From Strongyloides papillosus (Eukaryota; Nematoda; Chromadorea; Rhabditida; Strongyloididae), in contig SRSI01000007.1 in the NCBI GenBank assembly GCA_005656395.1, positions 620,001 through 684,000 on the forward strand: 64,000 nucleotides of DNA. Reading direction: 5' to 3'. The number at the start of each line of letters is the position of its first letter. The stretch's first letter is position 1. This document shows positions 32,622-44,500 of the stretch, one piece after another. Below the pieces are notes generated by a model that had not been told where the DNA came from, searched no databases, and was given only the letters and a program-made list of their open reading frames with translations. The translations under genes and the position numbers were made by a program.

Positions 32622-33196
32622 GTGATTGAAGTTAAAGAAAATAAACCTATATATTCTTTAACAGTTGTCAATTGTCCAGGTAAGTTTAAAGATTTTTAAG
32701 TTTTTAGTAATAATTTTCTAGAATGTGCAATACCATTTGAGTATTTTGAGTACAGTAGAAAAAATTTTTCTACACAATCAAGTCAAGAGCTCGTAAAAGA
32801 TGTAGAAAGAATTGTGATAAAAGATAATGATGTACCTGAGAAAAATAGGCATCAGAAACGTGGACGTATAAGAATTAAGTGTTGCTGTGAATGAACCAAA
32901 AACAGTTCTGCATAGAGAGCTTCAGGAGAAATAAATAGATATACAACAACTGTTAAAAATTTTAGTACTTATAAAATTGATTTTAAAGTAGCAACAAAAT
33001 TCTTTACATTCAAGTTAGTCTGTTTTAGTAGTGTAACAAGAGCCGATAAAATTGCTATTCAAGAGGATGTTGTTGATGAGTATATGATGTCATTCCAGAT
33101 AAATGGCTCCACATCACTGAAGATGATACAGTTAATATTGAAGATAAAAAAAGCAAAATCTTTCTATTTATTGTACTTTCATCGATTAAAATATAA
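32622..33196 (+). pseudogene. denr-like: DENR (density-regulated protein) pseudogene
   Basis: The translated fragments follow DENR, a translation re-initiation and ribosome-recycling factor that pairs with MCT-1. PIYSLTVVNCPECAIPFEY is the N-terminal Cys-rich element (first and last parts on separate exons, joined across a 42-nt intron 32680-32721). RHQKRGRIRIK matches the conserved KRGGR-x-x-K segment. RYTTTVKNFSTYKIDFKVA, SSVTRADKIAIQEDVVDEY and then YDVIPDKWLHITEDD form the SUI1/eIF1-like C-terminal domain. TGA and frame changes occur after the basic segment (about 32895) and at about 33085. Because an intron remains in place, it arose by DNA duplication rather than retroposition. Confidence 0.8.
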
Positions 33197-34258
33197 ATAA
33201 CTTTACTACATTATTTTAAGCCAAAAAATACATTTATTGAAGATTACATTCAAAATTTAAAACTGTCGTTTTGACAAAAATTGTGCAATCAAGGGTTATA
33301 GTGCAGAATTCTGTTATTTTGACCACCAATAATCTTATTGTTAATTGGACCCACATTATATATATAAAATATGTATCAATTTTTTAAGAAATGCCATACA
33401 TTTTTCGTAAAATGTATGACTTTTTTAAAAAAAAATGTACATACAGTCAAAACGACAAACATACCTTCTTTTAGAAATTACTATATATTTTTTTATATAA
33501 AATGTATAGACATTTTTTAAAACTTTATAGCATTTTTATTAAAAATGTACATACAGTCGAAACGACATACATACTTTTTTTATTACTTGTTATACATTTT
33601 TGTAGAAAATGTATAGACATTTCTAAACGACATTTACTATACATTTTTAAATTGTATGGTTGTTTTTTTATAAGAAATTATGTATAATCAATGCAAAATA
33701 CATACTTATTTTTGTAAATTGATATATATTTTTTATAAAAATGTATATGAATCTTTTTAAGAATATTAGTGATAAAGTGAAACCCCTATAATTTTTGAGA
33801 ATGACTTAAGAAAGATTCAAAGTGGAAGAAAAATACTATAAATGTAAACCTTAACTACAATAAAAATTTTGAGAAAGAAAAAATCAATTAATTATGATTG
33901 TTATAGATGATAATTATACATCAAAAGTAATAAAGTATGAATATTATTGTTTTAGATTTGCAGAATCATTTGAAACAATTCATTTGTAACCTGCATATTA
34001 TAATTTAATAAAATTGTAAAAAATAGTTATTTAAAAATATTTATAATTATTAAGATAACAAAATAAATACATATTGTTTAAAAAAACTACTTTTAATTAC
34101 TTTAAAGATTTAGAAATTACTCACGTTCTTGAATTTTGTTAATTTATAAATATTTTTGTTGAAAAGTAGATTAAATTAATATAAAAAATGCAATAATATT
34201 TAAAAAGAATAAAACATCACTTAAAAACAGTATTCATTGTAAAAACAGATATATTACT

Positions 34259-34453
34259 TGTTAGGTCATGACGCCGTCAGTGTCATCGTTAAATAAGAAT
34301 ATAAAAGAACATTGACAGAGCTTGTCAATCATTTATTCTATTTACTAACCCTGGTAAAATAACTAGTTAACAAGCTCTGTAGGTTCACTTGTTATGTACC
34401 ATTTATTGTATCTTTTAGAGTATTAAATAAAAATTCTTTCTTTACAATGAACA
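34259..34453 (+). repeat. LTR-like insert with strong internal hairpin
   Basis: The segment starts TGTTAGGTC and ends GAACA. It contains AATATAAAAG (about 34298) and AATAAA (about 34425), and is markedly less AT-rich than its surroundings. ACAGAGCTTGT at 34315-34325 pairs perfectly with ACAAGCTCTGT at 34370-34380. It fits a solo LTR of about 195 bp, but I see no target duplication. Confidence 0.4.
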
Positions 34454-35089
34454 CTAGAAGCATGATTAATAATTAGGAGAATGCCAGAGCTAAGGTATGT
34501 CTCCGGATACTTAACATTATTTTTTAAATTTATTATTTTAGTGTTTATAATTTATGATCTTTCGTATATTTTATGAAAAATATAAGAGATCGACAATTTC
34601 TGTTGAAATGCTGAATTTTTGGCATTATTTTTTTGTCTCATCGTTTTAACATGTATAAAATCACTATTTAGTATAGCTAATTTAGTAGAAAAATCAAGTC
34701 TAATTTTTAAGATTGGTCATACATTTATGTTAATATAACGATTCACTTTTAAAAAAATGTATGGTAAGTTATAAGAAATTTATGTGCACTTTTATAAAAA
34801 AATGTATAGGTAATGTCGTTTTGACAGATTATGTACATTTTATAATAAATGTATATACATTTTCTAAAAAAAGCATGGCAAACTATTATAACAAGTATGT
34901 AAGTCGTTTCGACATCATATACAGTCAATACAACTTACATATCTGTTTTTTAAAACATACAATACATTTCCTGAAAAAACCACAAACAATAATAAATAAA
35001 GGTATATGGATTTATAAAAAATGATATCTCATTTTGTTTTTAAGTGATTTGACATTGGAAAATGGAATTTAACAGTCAACTACATTAAA

Positions 35090-35270
35090 TATGCTACATC
35101 TTTGTAAAATTTGCGCAATCTTTGTCACTTTTGCTACATCTTTTTGACCAATTTGCGCCATCTTTTTCACTTTTGCTACATCTTTCTGACCAATTTGCGC
35201 CATCTTTGTACATTTTGCGCCATCTTAGTACATTTTTGCGACATGTATTTTTCATACCAAATAAATTATT
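35090..35270. repeat. Short tandem repeat arm (left)
   Basis: Alternating units of about 20-22 bp: TGCTACATCTTT-TgaCCAA and TTTGCGCCATCTTTTTcAC. On the opposite strand they read GATGGCGCAAATTGGTCA and GATGTAGCAAAAGTGA, the same units as at 35640-35848. The apparent minus-strand reading frame with repeating NWS and RCSK units is a by-product of the 20-mer array. Confidence 0.75.
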
Positions 35271-35639
35271 CTTCAACATAATTTAGGTATGTTAAACAGT
35301 AAAATAAAATTATTAAAATAAAGTGGAATTGAATTGGAAAAAGTGACTTTCACTTGTCCATTGGGTAACAAAAATGGTTTTTTTAAGAAACATACATAAT
35401 ATGGTCAAACGAAAAAGCATTCTTTTTTATTTTTTACTAACTTATTTTTTGATTATTCCATTGTATTCAGTTCACACATGGCAACGCACTTTACAGTAAC
35501 CCCTACCCTAATTAAATTAAAGAAGAGACAATGGAAATCAGCTTGCCCATGGTCATCTATGATCAAGCGAAATGGTATTAAAAAAAAGAAAAAAATATGA
35601 GTAACCATGGACAAGCGAATGTCTACCGTCTGAAAAAAT

Positions 35640-35848
35640 ATGTCGCAAAAATGTACTAAGATGGCGCAAAATATACAAAGATGGCGAAAATTGGTAAAAA
35701 ACATGGCGAAAATTGGTAAAAAACATGGCGCAAATTGGTCAAAAAGATGTAGCAAAAGTGACAAAGATAGCGCAAATTGGTCAAAAAGATGGCGCAAAAT
35801 GTCATAAGATGTAGCAAATTTTACAAAGATGTAGCATATTTGATGTAG
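35640..35848. repeat. Short tandem repeat arm (right, inverted)
   Basis: About nine to ten ~20-bp units (GATGGCGCAAATTGGTCAAA and GATGTAGCAAAAGTGACAAA types) in inverted orientation relative to 35090-35270, with ~370 bp between the arms. The spacer contains an internal inverted pair around two CCATGG sites (about 35546 and 35605). Confidence 0.75.
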
Positions 35849-36370
35849 ATAACTCTTAAATTCTGGGGTTCTTTGACATTTATGATAAGTATTATAGTAA
35901 TTTTTTTAAATTGAGTATACTTAGAATATTTAATAACAGTAACATTTAATAATAGTAAAATATTTTTTATTGGTGATATGCCTGTATATAAAATTTTCAA
36001 TACTATTTTAAAAATTACAAAATTACTTTACAAATAATAATAACTTATCTTAGAATAACTCAATATTTTTACAAACAATATACTTAAAACAACCCCTAAA
36101 AAAATAATACACATTATAATGAGATATAGAACATCAAAACATTAAGAAATAGTAAAATGATTTAACTTAGATTTTCCTCCTCTTATATATCAAAATCACT
36201 TAGAATATTATCCTCCCGCCTCAAAATTCTTTTGAGAAACATACAAAAGATCAAACATTAAATTTATAAACCACATATTATTACTTAATAAAATAAATGA
36301 ATATTTTATTATCTTAATACTACATCGGAGGGTTATAGTCTATTTGTCAAAACGACAATTTTCATTTTTG

Positions 36371-36773
36371 AGTGTATATTCTAAAAACACAGGAAATAAA
36401 GAAATTTATCAAATTTAAATGTATTCAATATTTTGAAAAACTTAGTAAATTTTACAATTTTTTTCATGTCCATTATTAGACAAATACATTACGTAAAAAA
36501 ATGAAAAGAATATTTCCGCTCATCATTTTTTGTTTAGTGATTTTAAAAACGAAGGATATATGCATTTAATAATTTTTGACATAAGCATATTATTTTAAAA
36601 TAGTTATCTATCATATTAACTACATATACAAAAAATAATAAAATATACTTTATTTTGTGAAATTTTGTATATGCAAAAATGAGACCTACGAAATTATATG
36701 TACAAAAAAAGTAGTTTTACATAACATCCTTCGTGAGAGAAGGATTTGATTTTATGTGTTTAATCTGATTCTT
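36371..36773. other. AT-rich spacer
   Basis: A short CCTTCGTGAGAGAAGG hairpin (36727-36742) lies just downstream of CAP copy B and could act in 3' end formation, though this is speculative. Confidence 0.35.
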
Positions 36774-37780
36774 CTAAACTCGCATTGAAGTATATTTTAA
36801 GCAAATAAAAACTCCACTACCTTCCTTAGTCATACCAATTCCAATAAATTTTTGTTTAGGAGACAATAATTGTCCTATTTTACTGTTTTTCGGTAGTATT
36901 TTATTAGTGTTACGATTCACATAATACGAATCTTCAAATAACAGTTTCATTAAATACATACCATTAGCATTAGGAGCATAAGCAACTATTTCATTAATGT
37001 TTTTCGTTTGCTCAGACCTTAAACGTTTTAATTTTGCCATTAAATTAGCACATCTTTGGGCTAGTTCAGACAATTTTGCATTTAAAATTAGAGGCAAATC
37101 TTTGTAAATTTTTCTGTTGAAATTAATCTCTTCCAAATACTATTTATAAAATTAATAACTTTTAAACTTAACTTACATTTTTTTTTGCGATGATAAAATT
37201 TTTATAAAAATAGCAATCACTATTACAATTAGACCAAATTTTCTTCCAGTGATTGGGAAGGGGTGAATTTTTCATTTGACATATTCTACCATATCTTGTC
37301 AAAATACAGAAATCTCTTAGTGGAGGTATTGGACTGCCACCGCGTGGATTAAATGTAATATAGCTACGTGTTTTCAATGCATAGTCAAGAGCACTCTCAA
37401 AATCGTGGAAAATTCTATTGTTGCAAGAATATACGTCTTCTCCATAAGTACTAGGATTAATGACATCAATTTTTTTAGAACTATAATGTTGATAAACATA
37501 TGGTAATATACTTTCACATTTTGGTACAATAACTTTAACAATCATGTTTCTTTTTCTATGACCAGAATTATAAATACAAACATCTTCGATTTTATCTGTA
37601 TATTTTTCTTTTAGAATTGTTTTTTACCATTAATGTTATATTACTATATGTGACGGTTTTGTACTCGAAAAGAAATTTTGATTTAAGTAATTTTATCAAA
37701 TATGGGGCTAATAATATTTGATGAGTTAAAGTAATTAGAACAATCAGAATAAAGAATATTTCGTAATATGATATATACAT
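36774..37780 (-). pseudogene. CAP-domain (SCP/TAPS) secreted protein gene, copy B
   Basis: Exon 1 runs 37780-37177. It has a signal-type start (EIFFILIVLITLTHQILL), an FEYKTVTYSNI region, then a Cys-containing domain with NPRGGSPIPPLRDFCI and CNSDCYFYKNFIIAKK. A 37-nt intron (37140-37176) joins phase 0 to exon 2 (37139-36774), a short CAP domain: LNAKLSELAQRCANLMAK helix, a NEIVAYAP segment, and LLSPKQKFIGIGMTKEGSG near the end. The canonical CAP His/Glu tetrad is not obvious. A 1-nt length difference in an A-run near 37617, relative to copy A, shifts the frame in exon 1, so as read the gene is broken there. The break could be real or a base-calling error. The N-terminal extension plus CAP architecture recalls Strongyloides proteins. 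Confidence 0.7.
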
Positions 37781-39157
37781 TTTCTTTAATATAATAAATA
37801 ATAATTTATGCCTTTTTATAGCGGAAAGGTTTTAATCTAGAAATAATGGAAGCAAAAGTGTAAGTAAACACGTAAATTATGAATTCAACATATGTTTAAC
37901 AATCTAATTTTCTAGAAATCTTCTAGAAATTTGCAGAAACTTAATATCGTTATTCTACATGAAATATGTTAACTGTTTGAATAATAATAAATAAATATTA
38001 TTTCAATTTTGTAGCCAACGAATTTACTTTGTACAAGTTCTACATAGAAATCTAGATTAGTTTATCAGAGTTATGTACCTGTGCATTTTAGATAAATTTA
38101 TTAAATTAAAAATAATGAAACTTTTTTACATAAAAGAATATTATTGTAATTTTTTAGTATTATAAACATAACTTCTTAGCTACATATTACTAGAATATTT
38201 GTTATTTTGATGATACTGTTTTACTTATCGACAAATTCTACCACTGGCGTTTAAAAATCTATTACGTAATAACAAATTTTGCTAAACAGACTCAAATTAC
38301 TTCTAAATCACCTAAAATTAACTTTATATAGAATATGTCGCTTTATTGTCATTTCCTATGTCTTACCTACTAATTTTCTACGAGATCCTACAACTCAGTC
38401 TACAAGCTTAAACAGTTCTAGAAACGGCTCCCACATAATATGTCTGAGTTAGAAATTATTTTATTTACAATCTCTACATCTAACTTACTAACCAATTATA
38501 AGAAAAATAATTAACTAATCTTCATTTTTCACGTTTCTCTCAAGACATCTGCATTAGATCTATTAAATTTCTTAAGAATTCAAATATTAAAAGTAACAAA
38601 TTATATAAAATTTGTTTATTTTAAATATTATAATATAATTTCTTATGATTTTTTATGCATATAATGGTCTAAAATTTTATGTTTCGGTAGATTGTGAGAC
38701 CAATTTCAAATAAATTTTTTACTTTAAATAACAGAATATTGTTAGTGAACCTATATTTCCATGATATTTTAAAAATATGTAGATAAAGTTATATTAATTT
38801 GATTTTTTCGAAATATACTTAATGTGAAGATCCATAGCTCTACTTAAAATCTGGATTTCTACATAGAACTTATAAGAATTAGTAGTATACTTCTCGGCTA
38901 TAAATGAATATGATATCACATTGTATCTCAATAGTGAAAAAAGCTATTAATGTGGAAATGTAAGAAGCAATTAAATGAGTCACCTAGTATACACGTTATT
39001 AAAAGTTTTTAATAACAAAATACTATTTTAAAAATGATTTCATTAATTGCATACTAGTTTAATAAACTAAACAGTCTAAGACAAAGCTTGAAACTCAAAT
39101 GAAATTAAGATGGTGAATCTTCTTATTTACAAAATCAAAACATAAATATAAAGGTTA
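37781..39157. other. Duplicated CAP upstream flank and AT-rich spacer
   Basis: The first ~630 nt are the partner of 31213-31830. The remainder (38420-39157) shows no gene. Confidence 0.5.
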
Positions 39158-40013
39158 CACACAAAAAATAAAAAGCACAAATTTTGACAATTCTATCTAT
39201 AATGCAAAAAAATGTCCCACCATTTTAAAAAATTGAATATTATTTAAATTGAAAAAATATCAAGCGATAGCAAAAATTTTTATACAACGCAAAATATTAG
39301 GTTGTCGCTTACTTTTTTGCCGTTTTTTTACAAAGATATATGTTTTTGGACTTGCCTTACAACGTAATGTGAATTTTTTAATTTTGATATTTTTTTATGA
39401 CATATGCTCAATTAGATCTTTAACTTGTTTTTTTTATTTTTATAACATATGATATTACAAGTCAATTTTCGTGTAAAATTATTGAATGTTTTAATAAAGA
39501 TCATTATTCTAACAATTTACTAACAACAAAAAGTTTAAAAGTTTTCATAAAAAAATAATGAAACGCAATATTTATTTACTCACACAAAGTATTATTAGTA
39601 AAAATATTAGTTTAATATTCGTTCTTCTATTTTTAAATTAAAAATATTGTAAAGTTATTTTTTTACCTATAAATAAAAATCTATATTATTTATAACTTTT
39701 CATAAGTTTGATTTTTAAAGATGATTTTTTTAAAAAACATTATGAAAAAATTTAGAGTATCAAATGTGAAAATTTCATAAAATACAATTTGTAATAATTC
39801 AAGCTATTGAAAAATATTAAAAAAAATGTACTGTAATATGTTTAAAATGTTTTTTATAAAAGTTTTTGTAATTTTACATAGAATGAGATTTTAATCATGT
39901 ATTTTAAATGGATTGTAGAAACAACTTGAATTCTAAAATAGAAACAGTACAAAATTAACGATTAAAATAAACTGTTCTTGTCATGCAATTTTAAAAAGTC
40001 TATCAAAAACTAA

Positions 40014-40023
40014 TATATATAAA
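40014..40023 (+). promoter_or_regulatory. TATA-like element before the micro-gene
   Basis: TATATATAAA lies 105 nt before the ATG at 40128 and is followed by a less AT-rich leader. It is plausible as a TATA box. Confidence 0.3.
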
Positions 40024-40127
40024 CCGTTGTGCCACCGAAATTTTATTTACTTTAGTTTAGAGTCAATTATCCATTGCTGTGTGTTTATTAAAAATTAATT
40101 AATCTAGTTTAGTTCTAGGAACGCGTA

Positions 40128-40310
40128 ATGGATTCTGGTAACGACTATAAGGAGTTAGTAAAAATAATAATTTGTATAATAGTAAGTAAACGGCAATAAG
40201 ATTTTTAAACAAATAAAATTTAGGTGACCACTATTGTTTTTGTAATTCTATTAATTTTTATAATAAAAGCTTCTACTAATTGTGCTTATCGCACAACTAA
40301 AACTTCTTAA
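40128..40310 (+). CDS. Micro-gene: 46-aa single-pass membrane protein with one 42-nt intron
   Basis: Exon 1 (40128-40181) starts MDSGNDYKELVKIIICII. A 42-nt intron (40182-40223, GTAAGT...AAATTTAG) joins in phase 0 to exon 2 (40224-40310), VTTIVFVILLIFIIKASTNC plus a short basic tail ending TAA. The two exons together form one continuous hydrophobic segment of about 24 residues, an acidic N-terminus and a basic C-terminus. The clean splice sites, in-frame join and upstream TATA-like element support a real gene. It lies inside transposon copy 2, yet copy 1 lacks it. Function unknown. Confidence 0.45.
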
Positions 40311-40479
40311 AAATTTTGTTAAACTTATTTTAATAATTCTCTAATTATTGTTTTAATTTTTATAAACGAAATAATTGCGATAAGATTAGACGTAAATCAA
40401 GAAAATTCAAATTTTTTTAGGTAGGACAAATTTGTTACATTTTATGCAAACCTGTGTTCTTTTTTGTGTTTACAAAGTA

Positions 40480-41343
40480 AAATTTATTTTTCTTCGGCTT
40501 CAACTCCTATAATAAATAATAAAATTGGTACGACGATCTTTTAAATCAATAGAATTAACAACATTTAAAATGTATATTTAGCTTACTGTAATGTTTTTAT
40601 GCATAATATCTTCATATTCTCTTTTTTAAAATGTTTTAAATGATGCTTTTACGTCTCTTTCTTTCAGACGTTGAGTAATTTAACTTCATTGATGCTTCTC
40701 ATCAAAGATCATTCTTTAGTTTTATTTTTCTTTCTTTACGATAAATTTTTAAACTTTCGTCATCTTTTTTTAATATATTTGCAATAATGTAACTAGTTTT
40801 CCAACAGACATTTACTTGTTTTTTTTAAAGAGGTACACAGCAATAAAATTATCAATTTTTATGTTTAATTGATCTAACGAGTAAAAATTTTTTCCAACAT
40901 TATTACCATGGATCTCATTAGCAGCAGATTCATTTTTTTGCATATTTTCAAAAGTCATTTGGTCCAATTTACTTCTAACTGTTTTTATCATTAAAACACT
41001 ATAACGTTTACATAACTGATGTTCAAACCCAGTCTACTGATCTATTAGATATTTTATCCTTTTTTTCTCTTTCATTAAAGTCCATATGTTTCAATTTTTC
41101 TAAAACTCATGACAACAATAGTCTTCTTTAAAGCATGAGAAAATACGGAGATTTCTTCAAGTTAGCATGTTTTATATTATTAATTACATGAAATCTTCTC
41201 ACAAAAACTCTGTCTCATTGAGCCTTTAAGTTTATCAGAAGCTCTATATTAGTCTTACTTATCACATTATGCGACGTTTATATTACACGTTATGTCAACG
41301 ATTGATATGTATGCTTGTACGGGACTCCTTTTTTTTAATTTTT
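40480..41343 (-). pseudogene. Coding-like relic on the far side of the young retrotransposon
   Basis: On the minus strand a stretch includes LCKRYSVLMIKTVRSKLDQM and FENMQKNESAANEIHGNN in one frame, with stops before and after and poorer fragments on either side. Composition suggests a decayed gene. The region at 46030-46700 carries similar minus-strand debris, so the retrotransposon may have inserted into one already decayed locus. The family is not recognised. Confidence 0.3.
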
Positions 41344-41347
41344 ATAT

Positions 41348-41551
41348 AGTAAATATTTTATTAATTTATAATGCAACCCCTATAAGTATACAATAATAAT
41401 TAAGATAAATTAACATGGACTAATACAAAACGATGACTTAACAAAACTTAAAATGATTAGATTCGTCAACGACCCCTATTTATATAGCTTTAGGAATACA
41501 TTCTCCCAAATTCTAGAAACATCCAGAACATCGTGAAGGGATACCTTTACT
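41348..41551 (-). repeat. 3' LTR of young gypsy element (204 bp)
   Basis: The sequence AGTAAATATTTTATTAATTT... to ...ATACCTTTACT matches 45822-46025 over its full length, and I saw no difference on reading. It has AGTAAA/TTTACT inverted ends and overlaps the final stop codon of the internal ORF by two bases. Confidence 0.95.
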
Positions 41552-44500
41552 AGCCTTCTTTTCTTTTTTCACCAGGAAGCTCCCCTACGTTCAAATTCAT
41601 GAGAGCATCTAGGGTTTCTGTGAAGTTATCAACACTGGTTTCCATAACGTTATCTTGACTATCAGTAGGCTCTTCAACTTCATCGTCCTCTTCTATACTT
41701 GAACAAGAGATATCAGAGAGTTCATTATAGGGTTTCAGATCTGCAACATTTCTTACTAAGAACTTCCCTCTTGTATTTCCAACCTTTCTCATATGGTATG
41801 TATCACCATCCTTCTTACAGATCAAATATGGTCCACTAAAATTAGGTTCCAATTTCCCTCTTACGTGATTCCTAATAAGTACCTTCTCACCAACATCAAA
41901 GGAAACGGTCTTACGTGCCAAATTCTTTCTTTCTACATCTTGGGATCTAACTTGATTCGCTCTCTCAGCAGCTACTTTCCACCCTTGCTTCATTGAAGCA
42001 ACTTGATCAGCTAATACCGGATACTTATCAAACAGAGCTGCACTATTTCTATCAATTATAAACGGTCTCTCTTCTTTGTTAAATACAAGATAGAATGGGG
42101 TTTCATTGGTAGTCAACTGGTAATGAGTATTATAATAATAAGCAGCTGTCATGACCATGGTTTCAAAATCCAACCTGTTCTCCTTCATCTCCTCTCTCAT
42201 CTTGCCCATAATATCCCACATCGTTCTAAAGGAACGTTCTACAATAGAATTCTGTGTCTTAGCATACGGAACATTAACATGTAACACAATATTCAGATCT
42301 TTCATAAAATTTGTAAATTGCTCAGATATAAAACTTGGATAACTATCACATATTATAAGTTCAGGTCTTCCAAAACGCAAAAAGATTCCCTTATTCAATG
42401 CCTCAATCAAAGTTTCTGCCGATTGATCCTTTATTACTTGGGGTACCCAAAAACGTGTTAAACTGCAAATTGTCTGGAAAATCAAACCATGATTAGGAAC
42501 AACTCCTACATCAATTGCTATAACTTTAAAAGGTTGCTCCGGTAACTGTGATATCTTCAGCAGTGGTAACTCTGGACTCAAATCAGAATAACGTTGACAT
42601 ATTACACAAGATTTAATATGTTCTTTCAGATCTGTCTTACTATTAGGCCAATACATCATTAATTTCATCAATTTCCAAGTTTTCTTAAGTCCCATATGAC
42701 CATGACTATCATGAATAATGTCCAACATTGTTTTTCTCATCTTCTTAGGTATAACAGGTACTAATACCTCTCTCTTTTCTTCAGGAACGTAAATCTTCTT
42801 ATGCCAAATATCATTTAACTTAATAAACAAATCTGGATGGATAGAAATTTCACCTTGTAACTCCTCATCCATAATTTGAAGTTCAGCAAGTCTTTCTTCA
42901 AGAGAAACATTATGTTTGATAACTTCTACACCTTCAGCACTTTCACTTACACTAACAGCATTAACATTTGATTCTAACTTTTCCTCTTTCTTAACTCCAT
43001 CTCCAGCACCATCAGAACTTTCAATCATCTCCTGACGTGACAAATAATCTGCAATTCCATTATCCTTAGTATTAATGTATTTAATACTATAATTGAAACT
43101 TGAAATCATTGCAATGTATCTCGTGTAATCAGGGTCTACACCATCTCTTAAAATAGTCAATACAGATCTGTTATCAGTAAAAATAGTAATCTTCGCCATA
43201 TATAATAGCTCCAAATTAGCCACTAAAGTATAAGCAATAGCTTGCATCTCCAAGAGGTTTATCGACTTTTGACGTTTTTGGTACTTGAGCTTCTTAGAAT
43301 AAAATTTTACTGGCGCAAACTTCTCCTCCCTTTTCTGTAATATACATCCCGATATAGCGTACATACTTGCATCCGTATAAATGTAAAATTCCTGGTCAAA
43401 TCTTGGTATGAGCAAACTGGTCTCCAACTTCTTAAATACCTCCAGTTTCGCCTTCTCACAATCCTCGCTCCAACAGAACTCTTTCTTTGTAACATTAGCC
43501 ATCTCCTGAATTGGACGTACAATACTAGAATAACCTTCAATCGCATCTCTGAAGAAGTTCAGAGCTCCAAGTAGACTTTTTGTTTCTTTAGGGTTGGTAG
43601 GATTTTTCCTATTTTTCAGATCTGTAGTTTGATTTCCTGGCTTTCTTTGACCATTGGAAATCTCCCATCCAAGAAAACTAACGGACTTTCTCATCAACTT
43701 GCTCTTTTCTTTATTTATCTTAATACCGTGCTTTTGAAAACAAGACATCGCAGCATCAATCAATCTTTCATGGTAAGTCTTATCATTCTTCGAAAATATC
43801 AACAGATCATCAACATATGCAACTGAATTCTTAGGAACACTTTCTAAAATTATCTTATCATAGATACGTTGGAAGTTTGGCATGGCATTAATATCTCCAA
43901 ACGGCATACGTAAAAAGCAGATCGTACCAAGTGGTGTAAATACTCCATAATAACCAATATCTTCCTCCGGAATCTTCATACTCCAAAATGCCTTACGGAT
44001 ATCCAACGATGAAAACAGCTCAGCTTCACCAAGATAATTCATCAGTTCATTCGGTGTCTTCGTAACATACAGATCGGGTTGAGTTATTTCATTCAAAGCA
44101 CGAAGATCAACTGCAAAACGAATATCATCTTTCTTATGTCTCGATTGTACCAATATAAAGTTTGTAACATACGGAGTATCTTTCATAACAACAATATTAT
44201 TTTCAAGAAGTCTTTTAACATAAGCGACAATAAGAGCTTCCTGAAGAGGTGAATATCTAAATCGTGGTGGTCTTCGATATGGTTTATTATTCAGAACTTT
44301 TCTAGGGATTTCAAAATCAATGGTACCAATATCTAAATCATCTTTGGAAATTACTTTATCAAACTTCGCAAATATTCTGTCCTCTTCATCCTCTAACTTG
44401 ACAGTCAAACCAGGATACATCTCAACCATGGAGGCTTCTTTCCCTCCCTCATTTTTAATATCAGATCTGTAATCCAAATTAGGATAAAATTTCTTTCCAA

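Larger units (their letters stand above)
33240..36370. mobile_element. Composite inverted-repeat block (foldback-like)
   Basis: Two nested sets of inverted repeats occupy this block. The outer set (33.40-33.70 versus 34.75-34.93) has ATGTATAGACATTT modules and a 13-nt near-palindrome. The inner set is 35.09-35.27 versus 35.64-35.85. Six copies of the 13-nt motif [AT]GTCRWWWYGACA occur at 33264, 33445, 33555, 34814, 34912 and 36345. Inverted arms built of short tandem units are typical of Foldback-type elements. No transposase is visible. Confidence 0.5.
39158..40471. mobile_element. TA-flanked TIR DNA transposon, copy 2 (inverted relative to copy 1)
   Basis: It starts after TA with CACACAAAAAATAAAAAGCA, has the inner AAATGTCCCACCATTTTAAA block and ATCAAGCGAtAGCAAAAA, and ends with GTTCTTTTTTGTGTT followed by TA. 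The right part (40330-40440) matches the inverted left part of copy 1 (TTGCGAT, TAAATCAAGAAAATTC). It is about 1.31 kb long. No transposase is present, but a small intron-containing gene lies at 40128-40310. Confidence 0.6.

Noticed and set aside
35094..35279. Repetitive minus-strand ORF with RCSK/NWS units
   Set aside because: It is the translation of a ~20-bp tandem repeat that also occurs inverted at 35640-35848; a protein is unlikely.
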